Assembly (NCBI GenBank): GCA_002327725.1
Contig: DCXP01000040.1
Location: 1-38,791 of the forward strand
Direction: 5' to 3'
Length of the DNA stretch: 38,791 bases
Source: Proteobacteria bacterium UBA2133
GTDB lineage: Bacteria > Pseudomonadota > Gammaproteobacteria > Arenicellales > UBA868
This document shows positions 16,750 to 25,169 of the stretch, in pieces; position 1 is the first letter of the stretch, and each line of letters begins with the position of its first letter. Both the position numbers and the translations under genes were made by a program. Below the pieces are notes generated by a model, which saw nothing but the letters and a program-made list of their open reading frames with translations, did not search any database and was not told the origin of the DNA.

Positions 16750-18093
16750 TTAGCTCCACGGGAAAGGACTGTTTGATACCGGGTGCAGTCTCCCCTGCTC
16801 GTATCTTGAGAACCGGAACGGCTCGAGCAAGGCGCTCGATGAACCGGCGATCTCTTCTGCGACGAGTTTGCCCACACCGAGCATCTTGTAGCCGTGGTTC
16901 GAGTCGGCAATCACGTAGCAGTTCTCGCAGAACACGTCGAATACGGGAAAACTGTCCGGCGTGAAAGCGCCGATACCGCCGGACGGTTCGTCCTTGTATC
17001 TTGGTGTCTGCCCTTCAAAGCGCTTCTGGCAGTGCGCGAGCGCCGAGCACCACATATGGGCGAATTCCGCGCCAACAACAAAATCAGGAGAATCCGGACC
17101 GTAAGGATCGACAGCGACCTTATCGGGCTCCGTGGGCACCTTAAAGGGTGCAGCCCCTCCTTGGATACCGTCAAAATGAAAATCAGGCTTGTAGTAGATG
17201 CCCCACATCTCCTCGGTAATCACCGACCCGTCCACATCCGAGATCAGCGGCGCATCCGTGTCAACGTGAATCACAGGCGGCATCTCGCCGTCATTGGTGC
17301 GCTGCATCTTCGGATCCACGCCAAGCGTACCTTCCTGTAGCGACCAGAAAATCCACATCGGAATATCGTGATGCATTTCGCCGTCCGAGCCTCTGATGCT
17401 CACGGCACGCGGCAACTCAAGCATCTCCCAAAGACTTTTCACCCAGGGTCCCGCCGCAATCACGACGTAGTCACATTCCACGGTTCCTCGGTCTGTCACC
17501 ACGGCGGTGATGGCACTACTGCCGTTTCCACGTTCGAACCCCTGTACCGTGGCGCCAGTCAGGATGCGAACTCCCTCGCCTTCTGCTTTGCCTGCCAGGC
17601 CATACATTGCTCGGGTGTTGTTCGAGTAACCGCCCGGCTTCTCGTGCAGGACCGAGGTGATTCCCTGCGCCTGCCAGTCATCGAACAGACCTTTCATGTA
17701 GTCCATTGAGGCTTTCGCGCCTTCGACGAAGACCGACTCATAGCCAATGGCCTTTTGCTGCTCGGCGATCGTCGCAACGTCCCCGCGCATCACCTCGGGG
17801 CTGATCTGCATATAGCCCACCGGATGGTAGCTATATGCTTCCGGATCACTCTCCCATACCTTGACGCTGTGCGCCATAAGCTCACGCATTGCCGGCTGGT
17901 AGTAGTTGTTGCGAACAACGCCACACGCAATCCCCGAAGCACCGGCCGCAATCGATGTTTTGTCGAGGATCAGAATATCTGAACCATCGCCCTCATCTTT
18001 GCGCTTCAGTTCCAGTGCAAGGTGATAAGCAGTGCTCAGGCCATGAATGCCTGCGCCAACAATGACGTACTTCGCGTTCATGGGAAAGGCCAT
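16750..18093 (-). CDS. FAD-dependent amine oxidoreductase, sarcosine oxidase beta/MgdA-like
   Basis: This 447-residue DAO-family flavoprotein has the dinucleotide motif VIVGAGIHGLSTAYHLA at about 10-26, the SoxB-like stretch AAGASGIACGVVRNNYYQP, AAGPWVKSLWE, and a C-terminal FAD region ending DSNHGYKMLGVGK. The Cys that binds FAD covalently in monomeric sarcosine oxidases is not at the expected place before TPD (the protein reads GIGAFTPDSFPVFD). In this operon it may act as N-methylglutamate dehydrogenase, releasing glutamate and a C1 unit. The usual NMG dehydrogenase needs three more subunits (MgdBCD), none of which is here, so it may work alone or act on another methylated amine. AAGGAGA precedes the ATG. 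Confidence 0.8.
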   Translation of the reverse strand: MAFPMNAKYVIVGAGIHGLSTAYHLALELKRKDEGDGSDILILDKTSIAAGASGIACGVVRNNYYQPAMRELMAHSVKVWESDPEAYSYHPVGYMQISPEVMRGDVATIAEQQKAIGYESVFVEGAKASMDYMKGLFDDWQAQGITSVLHEKPGGYSNNTRAMYGLAGKAEGEGVRILTGATVQGFERGNGSSAITAVVTDRGTVECDYVVIAAGPWVKSLWEMLELPRAVSIRGSDGEMHHDIPMWIFWSLQEGTLGVDPKMQRTNDGEMPPVIHVDTDAPLISDVDGSVITEEMWGIYYKPDFHFDGIQGGAAPFKVPTEPDKVAVDPYGPDSPDFVVGAEFAHMWCSALAHCQKRFEGQTPRYKDEPSGGIGAFTPDSFPVFDVFCENCYVIADSNHGYKMLGVGKLVAEEIAGSSSALLEPFRFSRYEQGRLHPVSNSPFPWS

Positions 18094-18407
18094 TTAAAGC
18101 AGTCTCCTTCTAATCCCGCACCAACTTCATGCTATCAGTGCAAAATGTCGCCCAATCCGTCCGAGCGTTTAGTTTGACGCGACACGGCCAGCCAAGAACC
18201 TCCCAATTTAAAACCTATGATCTATCCTTGGTCGGTCAGGCAACAATCAGCGGAGAACACTAAGAATGGAATCGGATTTTGAGAGGCTCGACCTTGATTA
18301 TTTCAGGAACCCCTGCCATATTCTCTACCGAATATATACCTTTCACTTGTTTGGTCCAGATATGGTTTCTGATCTCGAGCACCCGCAATTTTCTTAGGGG
18401 CCAGCGA
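18094..18407. promoter_or_regulatory. Divergent promoter region between the methylamine operon and its GntR regulator
   Basis: These 314 bases contain no supported gene; the open frame continuing upstream of the GntR start has no ribosome-binding site. The segment is AT-rich around 18190-18360. It holds a possible sigma-54 promoter for the minus-strand operon (18139-18154). I found no convincing FadR-type palindrome, though the regulator probably binds here. Confidence 0.45.
18139..18154 (-). promoter_or_regulatory. Possible sigma-54 (-24/-12) promoter for the methylamine operon
   Basis: On the minus strand the bases read TGGGCGACATTTTGCA. The invariant GG and GC are exactly 10 bases apart and the -12 box TTGCA is perfect; the four bases after TGG do not match the consensus CACG. 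The likely start point would give a leader of about 35 bases before the ATG at 18093. Nitrogen control would suit methylamine use as an N source. One match by eye can occur by chance. Confidence 0.35.
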
Positions 18408-19157
18408 ATGCGTCCGCAATCTCAGCAAGTGAGTTCTCAGGAAGACCATCTCCCGCAACTGCCAGAGGCCATTTCGGTAAGCGGTTCGGCGGGAATTGCG
18501 GCGAAACTTCGTCGCGCCATTATCGATGGTGCCTACGGACTCAACGAGCGCCTTCCCGCCGAGCGGGAACTGGCAGACCTCTTTAAAACCTCGAGGGGGA
18601 CCATCCGCGAGGCGTTGCGCCGGCTTCAGGAACTCGGAATGGTCGATCGGCAGATCGGCAGCGGTACTTTCGTTACCTACCGCCAATTCTCCGAGCACAC
18701 TGAGATCGCCGATGTCACCAGTCCACTGGAATTGATTGACGTCCGGCTCGGAATAGAGCCCCAGATTGTCAGGCTAGCAGTGGCCAATGCCACGGCGATG
18801 GATATCGAGCGGATGCGCAAGGCGCTGGGAAAGGTCGAAGGCGCTTCGGGCGATGCCGAGGCCTTCTCCCGTGCAGATGCCGAATTTCATCTCGCCATGG
18901 CCGAGTGTACCCGCAACCGTCTTATGGTCTGGCTGTATCAGCTGGTCAATGAAACCCGCAGCCACGACCAGTGGGCAGCGATGAAGGAATCAATTCTGGT
19001 GCCCGAGCGAATCGCTCAATACAACGCCCATCATCGGCATCTCTACAACATGATCGCCAAGCGCAATCTGGATGCCGCTCTGGACACCATCTACGACCAT
19101 CTGGACAAGGCCCGAAGTGATCTCGTCGGCGCCAGCACACGCACGCGCTCAAATTAA
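18408..19157 (+). CDS. GntR-family transcriptional regulator, FadR subfamily
   Basis: This 249-residue regulator has an N-terminal winged helix-turn-helix (PAERELADLFKTSRGTIREA, then QIGSGTFVT) and a C-terminal FCD ligand-binding domain. Likely metal-binding residues are the Asp and His of RADAEFHLAMAE and the His residues of QYNAHHRHL and IYDHLDKAR. The ATG at 18408 is preceded by AGGGG; the frame is open 43 codons further upstream but that part is not domain-like. It is divergent from the FAD oxidoreductase and probably controls the methylamine operon in response to a small acid or amine. The ligand is unknown. Confidence 0.88.
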   Translation: MRPQSQQVSSQEDHLPQLPEAISVSGSAGIAAKLRRAIIDGAYGLNERLPAERELADLFKTSRGTIREALRRLQELGMVDRQIGSGTFVTYRQFSEHTEIADVTSPLELIDVRLGIEPQIVRLAVANATAMDIERMRKALGKVEGASGDAEAFSRADAEFHLAMAECTRNRLMVWLYQLVNETRSHDQWAAMKESILVPERIAQYNAHHRHLYNMIAKRNLDAALDTIYDHLDKARSDLVGASTRTRSN

Positions 19158-19738
19158 ACGCTGCTGCGAACCTCCTCGAAGGTCGCCTCGTCCCAGTCGG
19201 GTAAAAAACCCAGAATCTTGATGTCCGCCGGCATCCGGGGATTGAACAAGCGGTTATGCCAGTAGGTGGCTTCGAACGCCGCCGTATCCTCATCAAGTTC
19301 ACGGACAGAACACGGCAGCCGGTAGCGCGAACCAAACTGGCTGAAGTCAAGAATACAGGACCCCCGGGCGCACAGCGCCCGGGCCAGCAGTCCCTCGGCA
19401 CTGAACAAGCCTGTCATCTCGTCTGAAAACTCCTGAGGCTTCTGATAATAGGCCGCCGACAGATACTTGATGGCTGCACTGTAACGGTCCGCCGGATCGT
19501 GCGTTTTTCGCACCATATGCCGGAACTGTGAGACATCGTTTGCCGCATCCGCGCGGATGATCAGCACCGTGACCTGTCCGGAGTAATTGCCCCCATCTGC
19601 GAGCGACAGATATGGGCGCATCCCAGACGAGGGCCGGCCGTTTCCCACGCGCATTGCCCGCTGTCGAACGAGGCACTGCCACGCCAGAAACTGCGGCTTG
19701 AGATCATCGTCGGGATTACCCATCGCTGGCCATTTCAT
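19154..19738 (-). CDS. Conserved-looking hypothetical protein, about 190 residues
   Basis: I cannot assign a function. The protein is soluble, with no signal peptide, and has orderly motifs: LKPQFLAWQCLVRQRAMR near the N-terminus, DPADRYSAAIKYLSAAYYQ in the middle, LDFSQFGSRYRLPC and ATYWHNRLFNPRMP near the end. This regularity and the clean codon use argue for a real gene. Its stop overlaps the gntR stop by 4 bases (convergent). Starts at 19738 or 19723 (MGNPDDD) are both possible; neither has a good ribosome-binding site. Confidence 0.72.
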   Translation of the reverse strand: MKWPAMGNPDDDLKPQFLAWQCLVRQRAMRVGNGRPSSGMRPYLSLADGGNYSGQVTVLIIRADAANDVSQFRHMVRKTHDPADRYSAAIKYLSAAYYQKPQEFSDEMTGLFSAEGLLARALCARGSCILDFSQFGSRYRLPCSVRELDEDTAAFEATYWHNRLFNPRMPADIKILGFLPDWDEATFEEVRSSV

Positions 19739-19837
19739 TGCGGCTACATGGAGCCTGAAATTTGATAGCGGGATGATAACGGATCAGGGTATCGCGGCGT
19801 CACACTGAACGTTAGACTATCGCGTCCCTACCCGAGT

Positions 19838-20632
19838 GTGCCCAGATTCTTGCAAAGGCCATCCTTTTTTATCGACATCGACGGCGTGCTCTACGGAGGC
19901 AGTGCGCCGGTAGCGCACGGGCCGGGCGTGCTCTCATACCTTCGCAGCCGGGACTTTCGCTTCCTTCTGGTCACCAATACATCGCGGATGTCCGCCAGTC
20001 AGATCGGTGACAAACTGGCCGCGCTCGGTTACGAAATTGATCCGGGTGAAATCCTGCCGGTATCAGTCGCTGCAGCGGAATATCTTAGCCAGGAATACGG
20101 CAGTGCCAGGTGCTTTCTCATCGGCGATGAAAGCCTTGAACAGCTCCTCGTTGAAAAGGGACATAGCGTATCCCGGGAAGAAGAGCCAGCAGATGCGGTT
20201 GTCATCGGCCAGTGCCTCTGGGCAGATTTTGGTGAAATCGATATTGCCCGGCGGCTGGTCGAACAGGGTGCACAGGTGGTTGCTCTGCATCGCGATGCTA
20301 CCTGGCCAGATGGAGACGTTATCCGCATCGGCCTGGGGCCCGTCGTTGCAGCAATGGAGTCGGTGATCAAAGGCTCCGTAACCATCATCGGAAAACCACA
20401 ACGTGCATTTTTTGATGCCGCGCTCGCGCACTCGGGTTTTGCCCGCGAACATACCGTGATGATTGGAGACAGTATTGCCTCCGACATCGTCGGCGCGATC
20501 GATGCCGGGCTTCGCAGCCTCCTGGTCAGAACGGGCAACAGTGCAACCGATCCGTTGCCCGCTGGCTGCGACGGCGAACTGCCTTCCATTGCCGATCTGC
20601 CGCAATGGTGCGATACCCGCTTTCCAGATTAA
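19838..20632 (+). CDS. HAD-superfamily hydrolase, subfamily IIA (NagD/phosphoglycolate phosphatase-like)
   Basis: This 264-residue protein has the four HAD motifs: FIDIDGVLY (nucleophile D13, D15), LLVTNTS, the lysine in IIGKPQ, and MIGDSIASDI. The cap lies between motifs 2 and 3, which is the IIA class that acts on small sugar phosphates, phosphoglycolate or nucleotides. The substrate cannot be read from sequence. The start is a GTG at 19838 and no strong ribosome-binding site is visible. It lies 7 bases before the ABC exporter ATPase and may be co-transcribed with it. Confidence 0.85.
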   Translation: MPRFLQRPSFFIDIDGVLYGGSAPVAHGPGVLSYLRSRDFRFLLVTNTSRMSASQIGDKLAALGYEIDPGEILPVSVAAAEYLSQEYGSARCFLIGDESLEQLLVEKGHSVSREEEPADAVVIGQCLWADFGEIDIARRLVEQGAQVVALHRDATWPDGDVIRIGLGPVVAAMESVIKGSVTIIGKPQRAFFDAALAHSGFAREHTVMIGDSIASDIVGAIDAGLRSLLVRTGNSATDPLPAGCDGELPSIADLPQWCDTRFPD

Positions 20633-20639
20633 GCGGGCG

Positions 20640-21578
20640 ATGACCGCCACACCAAGTGACGAGGTTGCCGCCCCGGTGGTTGTCCACTGCCGTGATCTTT
20701 GCAAAAAGTTCGGGAGCATGACTGCGGTTGCCGACTTGAGTTTTGATATTCAGCCGAGCACCTGTTTCGGTCTGCTCGGGCCCAATGGTGCAGGCAAAAC
20801 CACGACCTTGCGCATGCTGCTCGGACAATCACCGCGTTCTGGGGGCATCCTTGAAGTCTTTGGCGAGGATATCGACCATGGCCGCCGGCAGATTCGTCAG
20901 CGCACCGGGGTTGTGCCCCAGGCGGATAACCTCGACCCTGACTTCACGGTGAAGGAAAACCTGTCGATGTACGGCAGTTACTTTCGGCTCGACCCGAAAG
21001 TGCTGAACCAGCGGATTCCAGGTCTGCTCGAGATGGTGGAACTTTTGCCACGCGCCGATGACCGAATCAGCACCCTTTCGGGCGGCATGAAACGCCGCCT
21101 CACGCTGGCACGAGCGCTGGTGAATGACCCGCAACTGCTGGTTCTTGATGAACCGACGACGGGGCTCGACCCCCAGGCCCGGCACATGATCTGGTCACTG
21201 ATTCACCAGATGAAGCGCGCCGGCAAAACCGTTCTGCTGACCACGCATTACATGGAAGAAGCGGAGCGGCTCTGTGACGAACTGATCGTCATTGACGAGG
21301 GCAGCCTGCTGGCACAAGGGAGCCCCTCTGAACTGATCCGCCGCTACTGCGAGAGCGATGTTCTTGAGATCCGCGGCGCCGTCGGTGAGATCCGCATCGA
21401 GACCCTGCCGGAGCACTGGCGGACCGAAAAAGCCGGTGAAAGTCTCTATATCTATGCGGACGATGCCCAGGCACTGGTGGATTTTTCCCAGAACCTGGCC
21501 GATATGGTCTGTCTGCACCGTCGTGCAGGCCTTGAAGATGTCTTCCTGCGGCTGACCGGGCGGGCGCTGCGCGGATGA
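20640..21578 (+). CDS. ABC-2 type exporter ATP-binding protein, NodI-like
   Basis: This 312-residue ATPase has Walker A GPNGAGKTTT, signature LSGGMKRRL, Walker B LLVLDEP followed by TTGLDPQARH, and LLTTHYMEEAE. The DPQARH pattern and C-terminal arm are typical of NodI/DrrA-type exporters. The ATG at 20640 fits the normal family N-terminus; the frame extends 59 codons upstream into the HAD gene but that is not ABC-like. It overlaps the permease gene by 4 bases (ATGA). The exported substrate is unknown; nodulation factor export is not implied. Confidence 0.87.
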   Translation: MTATPSDEVAAPVVVHCRDLCKKFGSMTAVADLSFDIQPSTCFGLLGPNGAGKTTTLRMLLGQSPRSGGILEVFGEDIDHGRRQIRQRTGVVPQADNLDPDFTVKENLSMYGSYFRLDPKVLNQRIPGLLEMVELLPRADDRISTLSGGMKRRLTLARALVNDPQLLVLDEPTTGLDPQARHMIWSLIHQMKRAGKTVLLTTHYMEEAERLCDELIVIDEGSLLAQGSPSELIRRYCESDVLEIRGAVGEIRIETLPEHWRTEKAGESLYIYADDAQALVDFSQNLADMVCLHRRAGLEDVFLRLTGRALRG

Positions 21579-22354
21579 ATACCGTCACCCCTCCCCGTCT
21601 GCGCCTTGAGTCCCTTGCCGTCTGGCGGCGTAATGCGCTGGTCTGGCGCAGGTTGATGACGGCCAGCCTGCTGCTGCACTTTGGCGAGCCTCTGCTCTAC
21701 CTTCTGGGCATCGGCTATGGGCTGGGCAGATTCGTCGGCGAGATCGACGGCATGCCCTACTTCAACTTCCTCGCTTCCGGATTTATCGCCTGGTCGGCAA
21801 TGAATGTCGCCAGCATGGAGTCAATGTGGTCGGTCTACACGCGGATGGTGCCGCAGCAGACCTATGAGGCCATCCTCGCCACACCGGCCGAAGTCGACGA
21901 TATCGTGATCGGTGAACTGCTCTGGTGCGGCAGCAAGAGCCTGGTGAGCGGCAGTGCGATTCTGGCCGTTGCCGCTGTGCTGGGTGCTGTCAATGACTGG
22001 AGCGCGCTGTTGGTCATACCGGTCATCTTCCTCACCGGGGTCTGCTTTGCGGCGCCGGGCCTCATTGTGACCGCAACTGCCAGAGCCTACGAGTACTTCA
22101 ACTTCTATATGACGCTCATCATGACGCCAATGTTTATCATGTGCGGCGTGTTTTACCCGGTCAGCAGCCTGCCCGGTCCGGTTCAGTCAGTGGTGCAACT
22201 GCTGCCACTGACCCACGCCGTCGACATCATACGGCCCATCGTGGTCGGTCAGCCCGTCATGGACCTGGGCTGGCATCTGGGCGTGCTGGCACTTTTTGGA
22301 CTGGTCACCACCTGGATCGCAACCGTCCTGTTCCGCCGGCGGCTGGTTAAGTAG
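21575..22354 (+). CDS. ABC-2 type exporter permease, NodJ-like
   Basis: This 259-residue membrane protein has about six hydrophobic helices and the NodJ-type stretches YFNFLASGFIAWSAM, YEAILATPAEVDDIV, and FFYPVSSLP-like (VFYPVSSLPGPVQ) before PLTHAVDIIRP. It pairs with the ATPase just upstream through an ATGA overlap, which indicates translational coupling. Substrate unknown. Confidence 0.87.
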   Translation: MNTVTPPRLRLESLAVWRRNALVWRRLMTASLLLHFGEPLLYLLGIGYGLGRFVGEIDGMPYFNFLASGFIAWSAMNVASMESMWSVYTRMVPQQTYEAILATPAEVDDIVIGELLWCGSKSLVSGSAILAVAAVLGAVNDWSALLVIPVIFLTGVCFAAPGLIVTATARAYEYFNFYMTLIMTPMFIMCGVFYPVSSLPGPVQSVVQLLPLTHAVDIIRPIVVGQPVMDLGWHLGVLALFGLVTTWIATVLFRRRLVK

Positions 22355-22410
22355 GGATCAGGTTAATCGAGATTCCGCCAGCACGCTGTCCGGAAACCTC
22401 AGCGCGGATA

Positions 22411-22429
22411 AATCCGGTGTGACCGGATT
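22411..22429. terminator. Hairpin between convergent genes, possible bidirectional terminator
   Basis: AATCCGG (22411-22417) pairs perfectly with CCGGATT (22423-22429) around a 5-base loop. It lies between the convergent ends of the exporter permease and btuD, its right arm touching the btuD stop. No T run follows on either strand, so it may only protect 3' ends. Confidence 0.35.
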
Positions 22430-23195
22430 ACAGCGGCCAGAACAAGGTCTCCTTCCCGGCCGCAATCCGCTGCAAAGGGTGCCCGAACAATCGGGTCAGG
22501 TTCGATTCCGTAGCGACAGAAGCCACATCTCCCTGGCAGGTTTCACCGTCACCAAAGAGCAGCAGCAAACGGTTGCTGAAGCGTAGCGCAAGATTGATGT
22601 CGTGCATGACCATCATCACGGCGCAACCCCTGCGCTGCCATTCCTCCAGCATGATTCTCATCAGATGCACCTGGTAATGCAGATCGAGATGATTGACGGG
22701 CTCATCAAGTAATACGACTTTGGTCTGCTGTGCCCCGAGCGCTGCGATTTCCATACGCCGGCGCTCACCCCCGGAAAGCGTAGTCACCATGCGCTGATCA
22801 AAACCCTCAAGCCCGACCCGGTCTAACTGCTCCTGGACCATCTTTTCGTCATCCCGGGAAGTGCCCCGCCAGCCGGATACCCAGGGATGGCGTCCTGTCA
22901 TTACGGCATCGGCCACACGGGTGGAAAACAGTGTTTCGGAATGCTGAAACAGGATGCCCATCTTCCGGGCACGCTTTTTACGGGACAGCCTTTCCAGCGA
23001 TGCACCATCCAGTTCTATCTGCCCGGCGCGCAGCGGCCGAAGACCCGCCAGCGTGAGCAACAAGGTCGTTTTGCCGACGCCGTTCTGCCCGAGCACCGAC
23101 CAGACCTCACCCGGCTTCAAGGTGAGATCCAGGCCGCGGCACGCGGTAACGCTGCCAACCCCTGCTTCAATTCCAGTTGCGCTCAGCAGACTCAT
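22428..23195 (-). CDS. btuD: Vitamin B12 ABC transporter ATP-binding protein
   Basis: This 255-residue ATPase belongs to the iron-siderophore/B12 importer class: Walker A GQNGVGKTTL, signature LSGGERRRMEIA, Walker B VVLLDEPVNHLDLHYQ, and MVMHDINLALRFSNRLLLL. The ATG at 23195 overlaps the btuC stop by 4 bases. It would power B12 uptake with BtuC and BtuF. The B12 rather than siderophore reading comes from the riboswitch at the head of the operon and from BtuB. Confidence 0.87.
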   Translation of the reverse strand: MSLLSATGIEAGVGSVTACRGLDLTLKPGEVWSVLGQNGVGKTTLLLTLAGLRPLRAGQIELDGASLERLSRKKRARKMGILFQHSETLFSTRVADAVMTGRHPWVSGWRGTSRDDEKMVQEQLDRVGLEGFDQRMVTTLSGGERRRMEIAALGAQQTKVVLLDEPVNHLDLHYQVHLMRIMLEEWQRRGCAVMMVMHDINLALRFSNRLLLLFGDGETCQGDVASVATESNLTRLFGHPLQRIAAGKETLFWPL

Positions 23196-24187
23196 GGCGA
23201 TCCCGCCCGATGACCCCGGCCAAGCAGATAGAGAAACAGCGGCACTCCAACAAAAGCCGTAATCACGCCGACCGGCAGCTGCTGAGGGGCGAGCACCGTA
23301 CGCGCAATCATCTCAGCCAGCACCAGCAGACAACTCCCCGCCAATGCGGATGCCGGCACCAGCCGGCGATGATCGGCTCCCACCAGACGCCGCATCATGT
23401 GGGGAACAACCAGCCCCACAAATCCAATGGAGCCCGACAGCGTCACCGCTGCCGCGGTCAGAAGACTGGCGCCGAACAGGATGCCCAGACGCAGCACCCG
23501 GGTGTGGACCCCAAGAGACTGCGCCCTGAGTTCACCGCCGGCCAGCAGATTGAGATCCCGCGCGACAAAAAGACCCAGGGCCAGTGCCAGCGCCAAAAGT
23601 ATCCAGCGGGTAAGCCCCGGCGAAACGGCACGAAAGTCACCCATCAGCCAGAACAGCATGCTGTGGATTTCGGCTCCCTGCGTAATCGACAGGATAAAGC
23701 TGATCAGGGCACCCCAGCCCGAGGCCAGAACGATACCGGTCAATAGTAAGCGGGCGGACGACCAGTCGCCCTCACCACGTGCCAGCAGGAACAGCAGGCC
23801 CATCGAGAGCACAGATCCGATGCCTGCGGCTAGCGGTATCCCCTGATACGGCAAACCCAGAAAAATCACCAGCAGCGCAAAGGCGGCAGCCCCCCCGGAG
23901 GTGCCCAGAACATAGGGATCCGCCAACGGATTACGCAGGAGCACCTGCATCAGAACGCCGGCCAGTGAAAGGGACGCCCCGACGACCAGTGCGCTCAAGG
24001 CCCGGGGCAGGCGCAGGTCAAATACGACAGTAGCGGATACCGATGATTCCCCGGTACGCAGCGTGACCCCGAGTTCCTGCCAGTCGATGGGCATGCTGCC
24101 GATAGACAGAGAAAGTCCCATGAGCAGAGCCAGAAGCAGCGCCAGACCCGGGATGACCCAGTCCTGCCAGACCCATGATCCTCCCAT
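23192..24187 (-). CDS. btuC: Vitamin B12 ABC transporter permease
   Basis: This FecCD-family inner-membrane permease has roughly ten helices and the family stretches LRLPRALSALVVGASLSLAG, RNPLADPYVLGTSGGAA and GFVGLVVPHMMRRLVGADHR. The start is uncertain: the ATG at 24187 begins just before the first helix and after the btuF stop, giving about 331 residues; ATGs at 24229 and 24289 would overlap btuF by 32 and 92 bases. None has a strong ribosome-binding site. Confidence 0.87.
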   Translation of the reverse strand: MGGSWVWQDWVIPGLALLLALLMGLSLSIGSMPIDWQELGVTLRTGESSVSATVVFDLRLPRALSALVVGASLSLAGVLMQVLLRNPLADPYVLGTSGGAAAFALLVIFLGLPYQGIPLAAGIGSVLSMGLLFLLARGEGDWSSARLLLTGIVLASGWGALISFILSITQGAEIHSMLFWLMGDFRAVSPGLTRWILLALALALGLFVARDLNLLAGGELRAQSLGVHTRVLRLGILFGASLLTAAAVTLSGSIGFVGLVVPHMMRRLVGADHRRLVPASALAGSCLLVLAEMIARTVLAPQQLPVGVITAFVGVPLFLYLLGRGHRAGSP

Positions 24188-24197
24188 GAGGTGGCGC

Positions 24198-25091
24198 TCA
24201 GACGGCGTTTCTGGCCTGGTCGATTGCATTACAAAGTGCCCGCATACCGTCAAGCAGGCGCGGTCCCATTCTGCCGATATGATCCGCATTGATCACATGA
24301 ATCTGGCCCAAACGCACGGCCGTCACCGAGGGCCACTCCCGCCAGCGCTTTACCCATGCCGGGAGCGCATCGGCGGATGAGCCTCCGACGATGACCTGCG
24401 GGTCCCGTGCGATAACCGCCTCAAGAGAGACCACCGGACTGAGTCCTGCGAGATCGGCGAAGATATTTGCTCCCCCGCAATCGGCGATCAGTTCACTGAC
24501 GATGTGCTCACGGTTGAGCGTATAGAGCGGCTGCTCCCACACCTGGAAAAAAACCCGAAGGCGTCGACGATTTGAATAACGCACAGCAAGATCATTCACC
24601 CCTTTTTCAAAGTCTGCCGCCCGCTGCCGTGCGAAAGACGCCTCATCGATCAGGGTGCCAAGGCGGCGCATCAGGGTCCCGATATCCGCAACGGCGCGCG
24701 GTTCACTGATAAAGACCGGCAGGCCCAGTCTTTCCAGAAGCGCAATGTCCTGCGGGGGGTTACCGCTCCCCCAGCCGACAATCAGGTCGGGCTTCAAGGC
24801 GAGAATTGCCTCTATGTCGAGACGGTTGTGGGTGCCGACACGGGGCAAGCTTTGCGCAGCAGCGGGAAAATCGCTGTGATCCATTACGCCGACCAACCGG
24901 TCCCCGCCTCTGATGTGAAACAGAATCTCGGTCAGGTGGGGTGCCAGTGCCACTACGCGGCGGGCCGGAGAATCCAGCAACACGCCGACGCCCCGGTCGT
25001 CAGCGACCTCGACCGCGAACGATTTGACGCTGCCGAAAGCGAAAAGCGCAATACTGATCAGAATACGAAAACCGATGCCTGCTTTACCCAT
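24198..25091 (-). CDS. btuF: Periplasmic cobalamin-binding protein
   Basis: This roughly 298-residue protein has a signal sequence (ILISIALFAFGSVKSFA) and a two-lobed helical-backbone binding domain: RVVALAPHLTEILF, LKPDLIVGWGSGNPP, LYTLNREHIVSELIADCGG, then a second lobe with DPQVIVGGSS. It would carry B12 from the outer-membrane receptor to BtuCD. The ATG at 25091 is chosen; a TTG 14 codons upstream is possible but would put a charged stretch before the signal. It lies 79 bases after coq7 and before btuC. Confidence 0.85.
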   Translation of the reverse strand: MGKAGIGFRILISIALFAFGSVKSFAVEVADDRGVGVLLDSPARRVVALAPHLTEILFHIRGGDRLVGVMDHSDFPAAAQSLPRVGTHNRLDIEAILALKPDLIVGWGSGNPPQDIALLERLGLPVFISEPRAVADIGTLMRRLGTLIDEASFARQRAADFEKGVNDLAVRYSNRRRLRVFFQVWEQPLYTLNREHIVSELIADCGGANIFADLAGLSPVVSLEAVIARDPQVIVGGSSADALPAWVKRWREWPSVTAVRLGQIHVINADHIGRMGPRLLDGMRALCNAIDQARNAV

Positions 25092-25169
25092 CAGGCCAGG
25101 CACGGCATCTGCCCGGGTCCTGAGATAACGCAATCGGTTCAGTGCGTTGATGACTTCTGCCAGAGCGGG

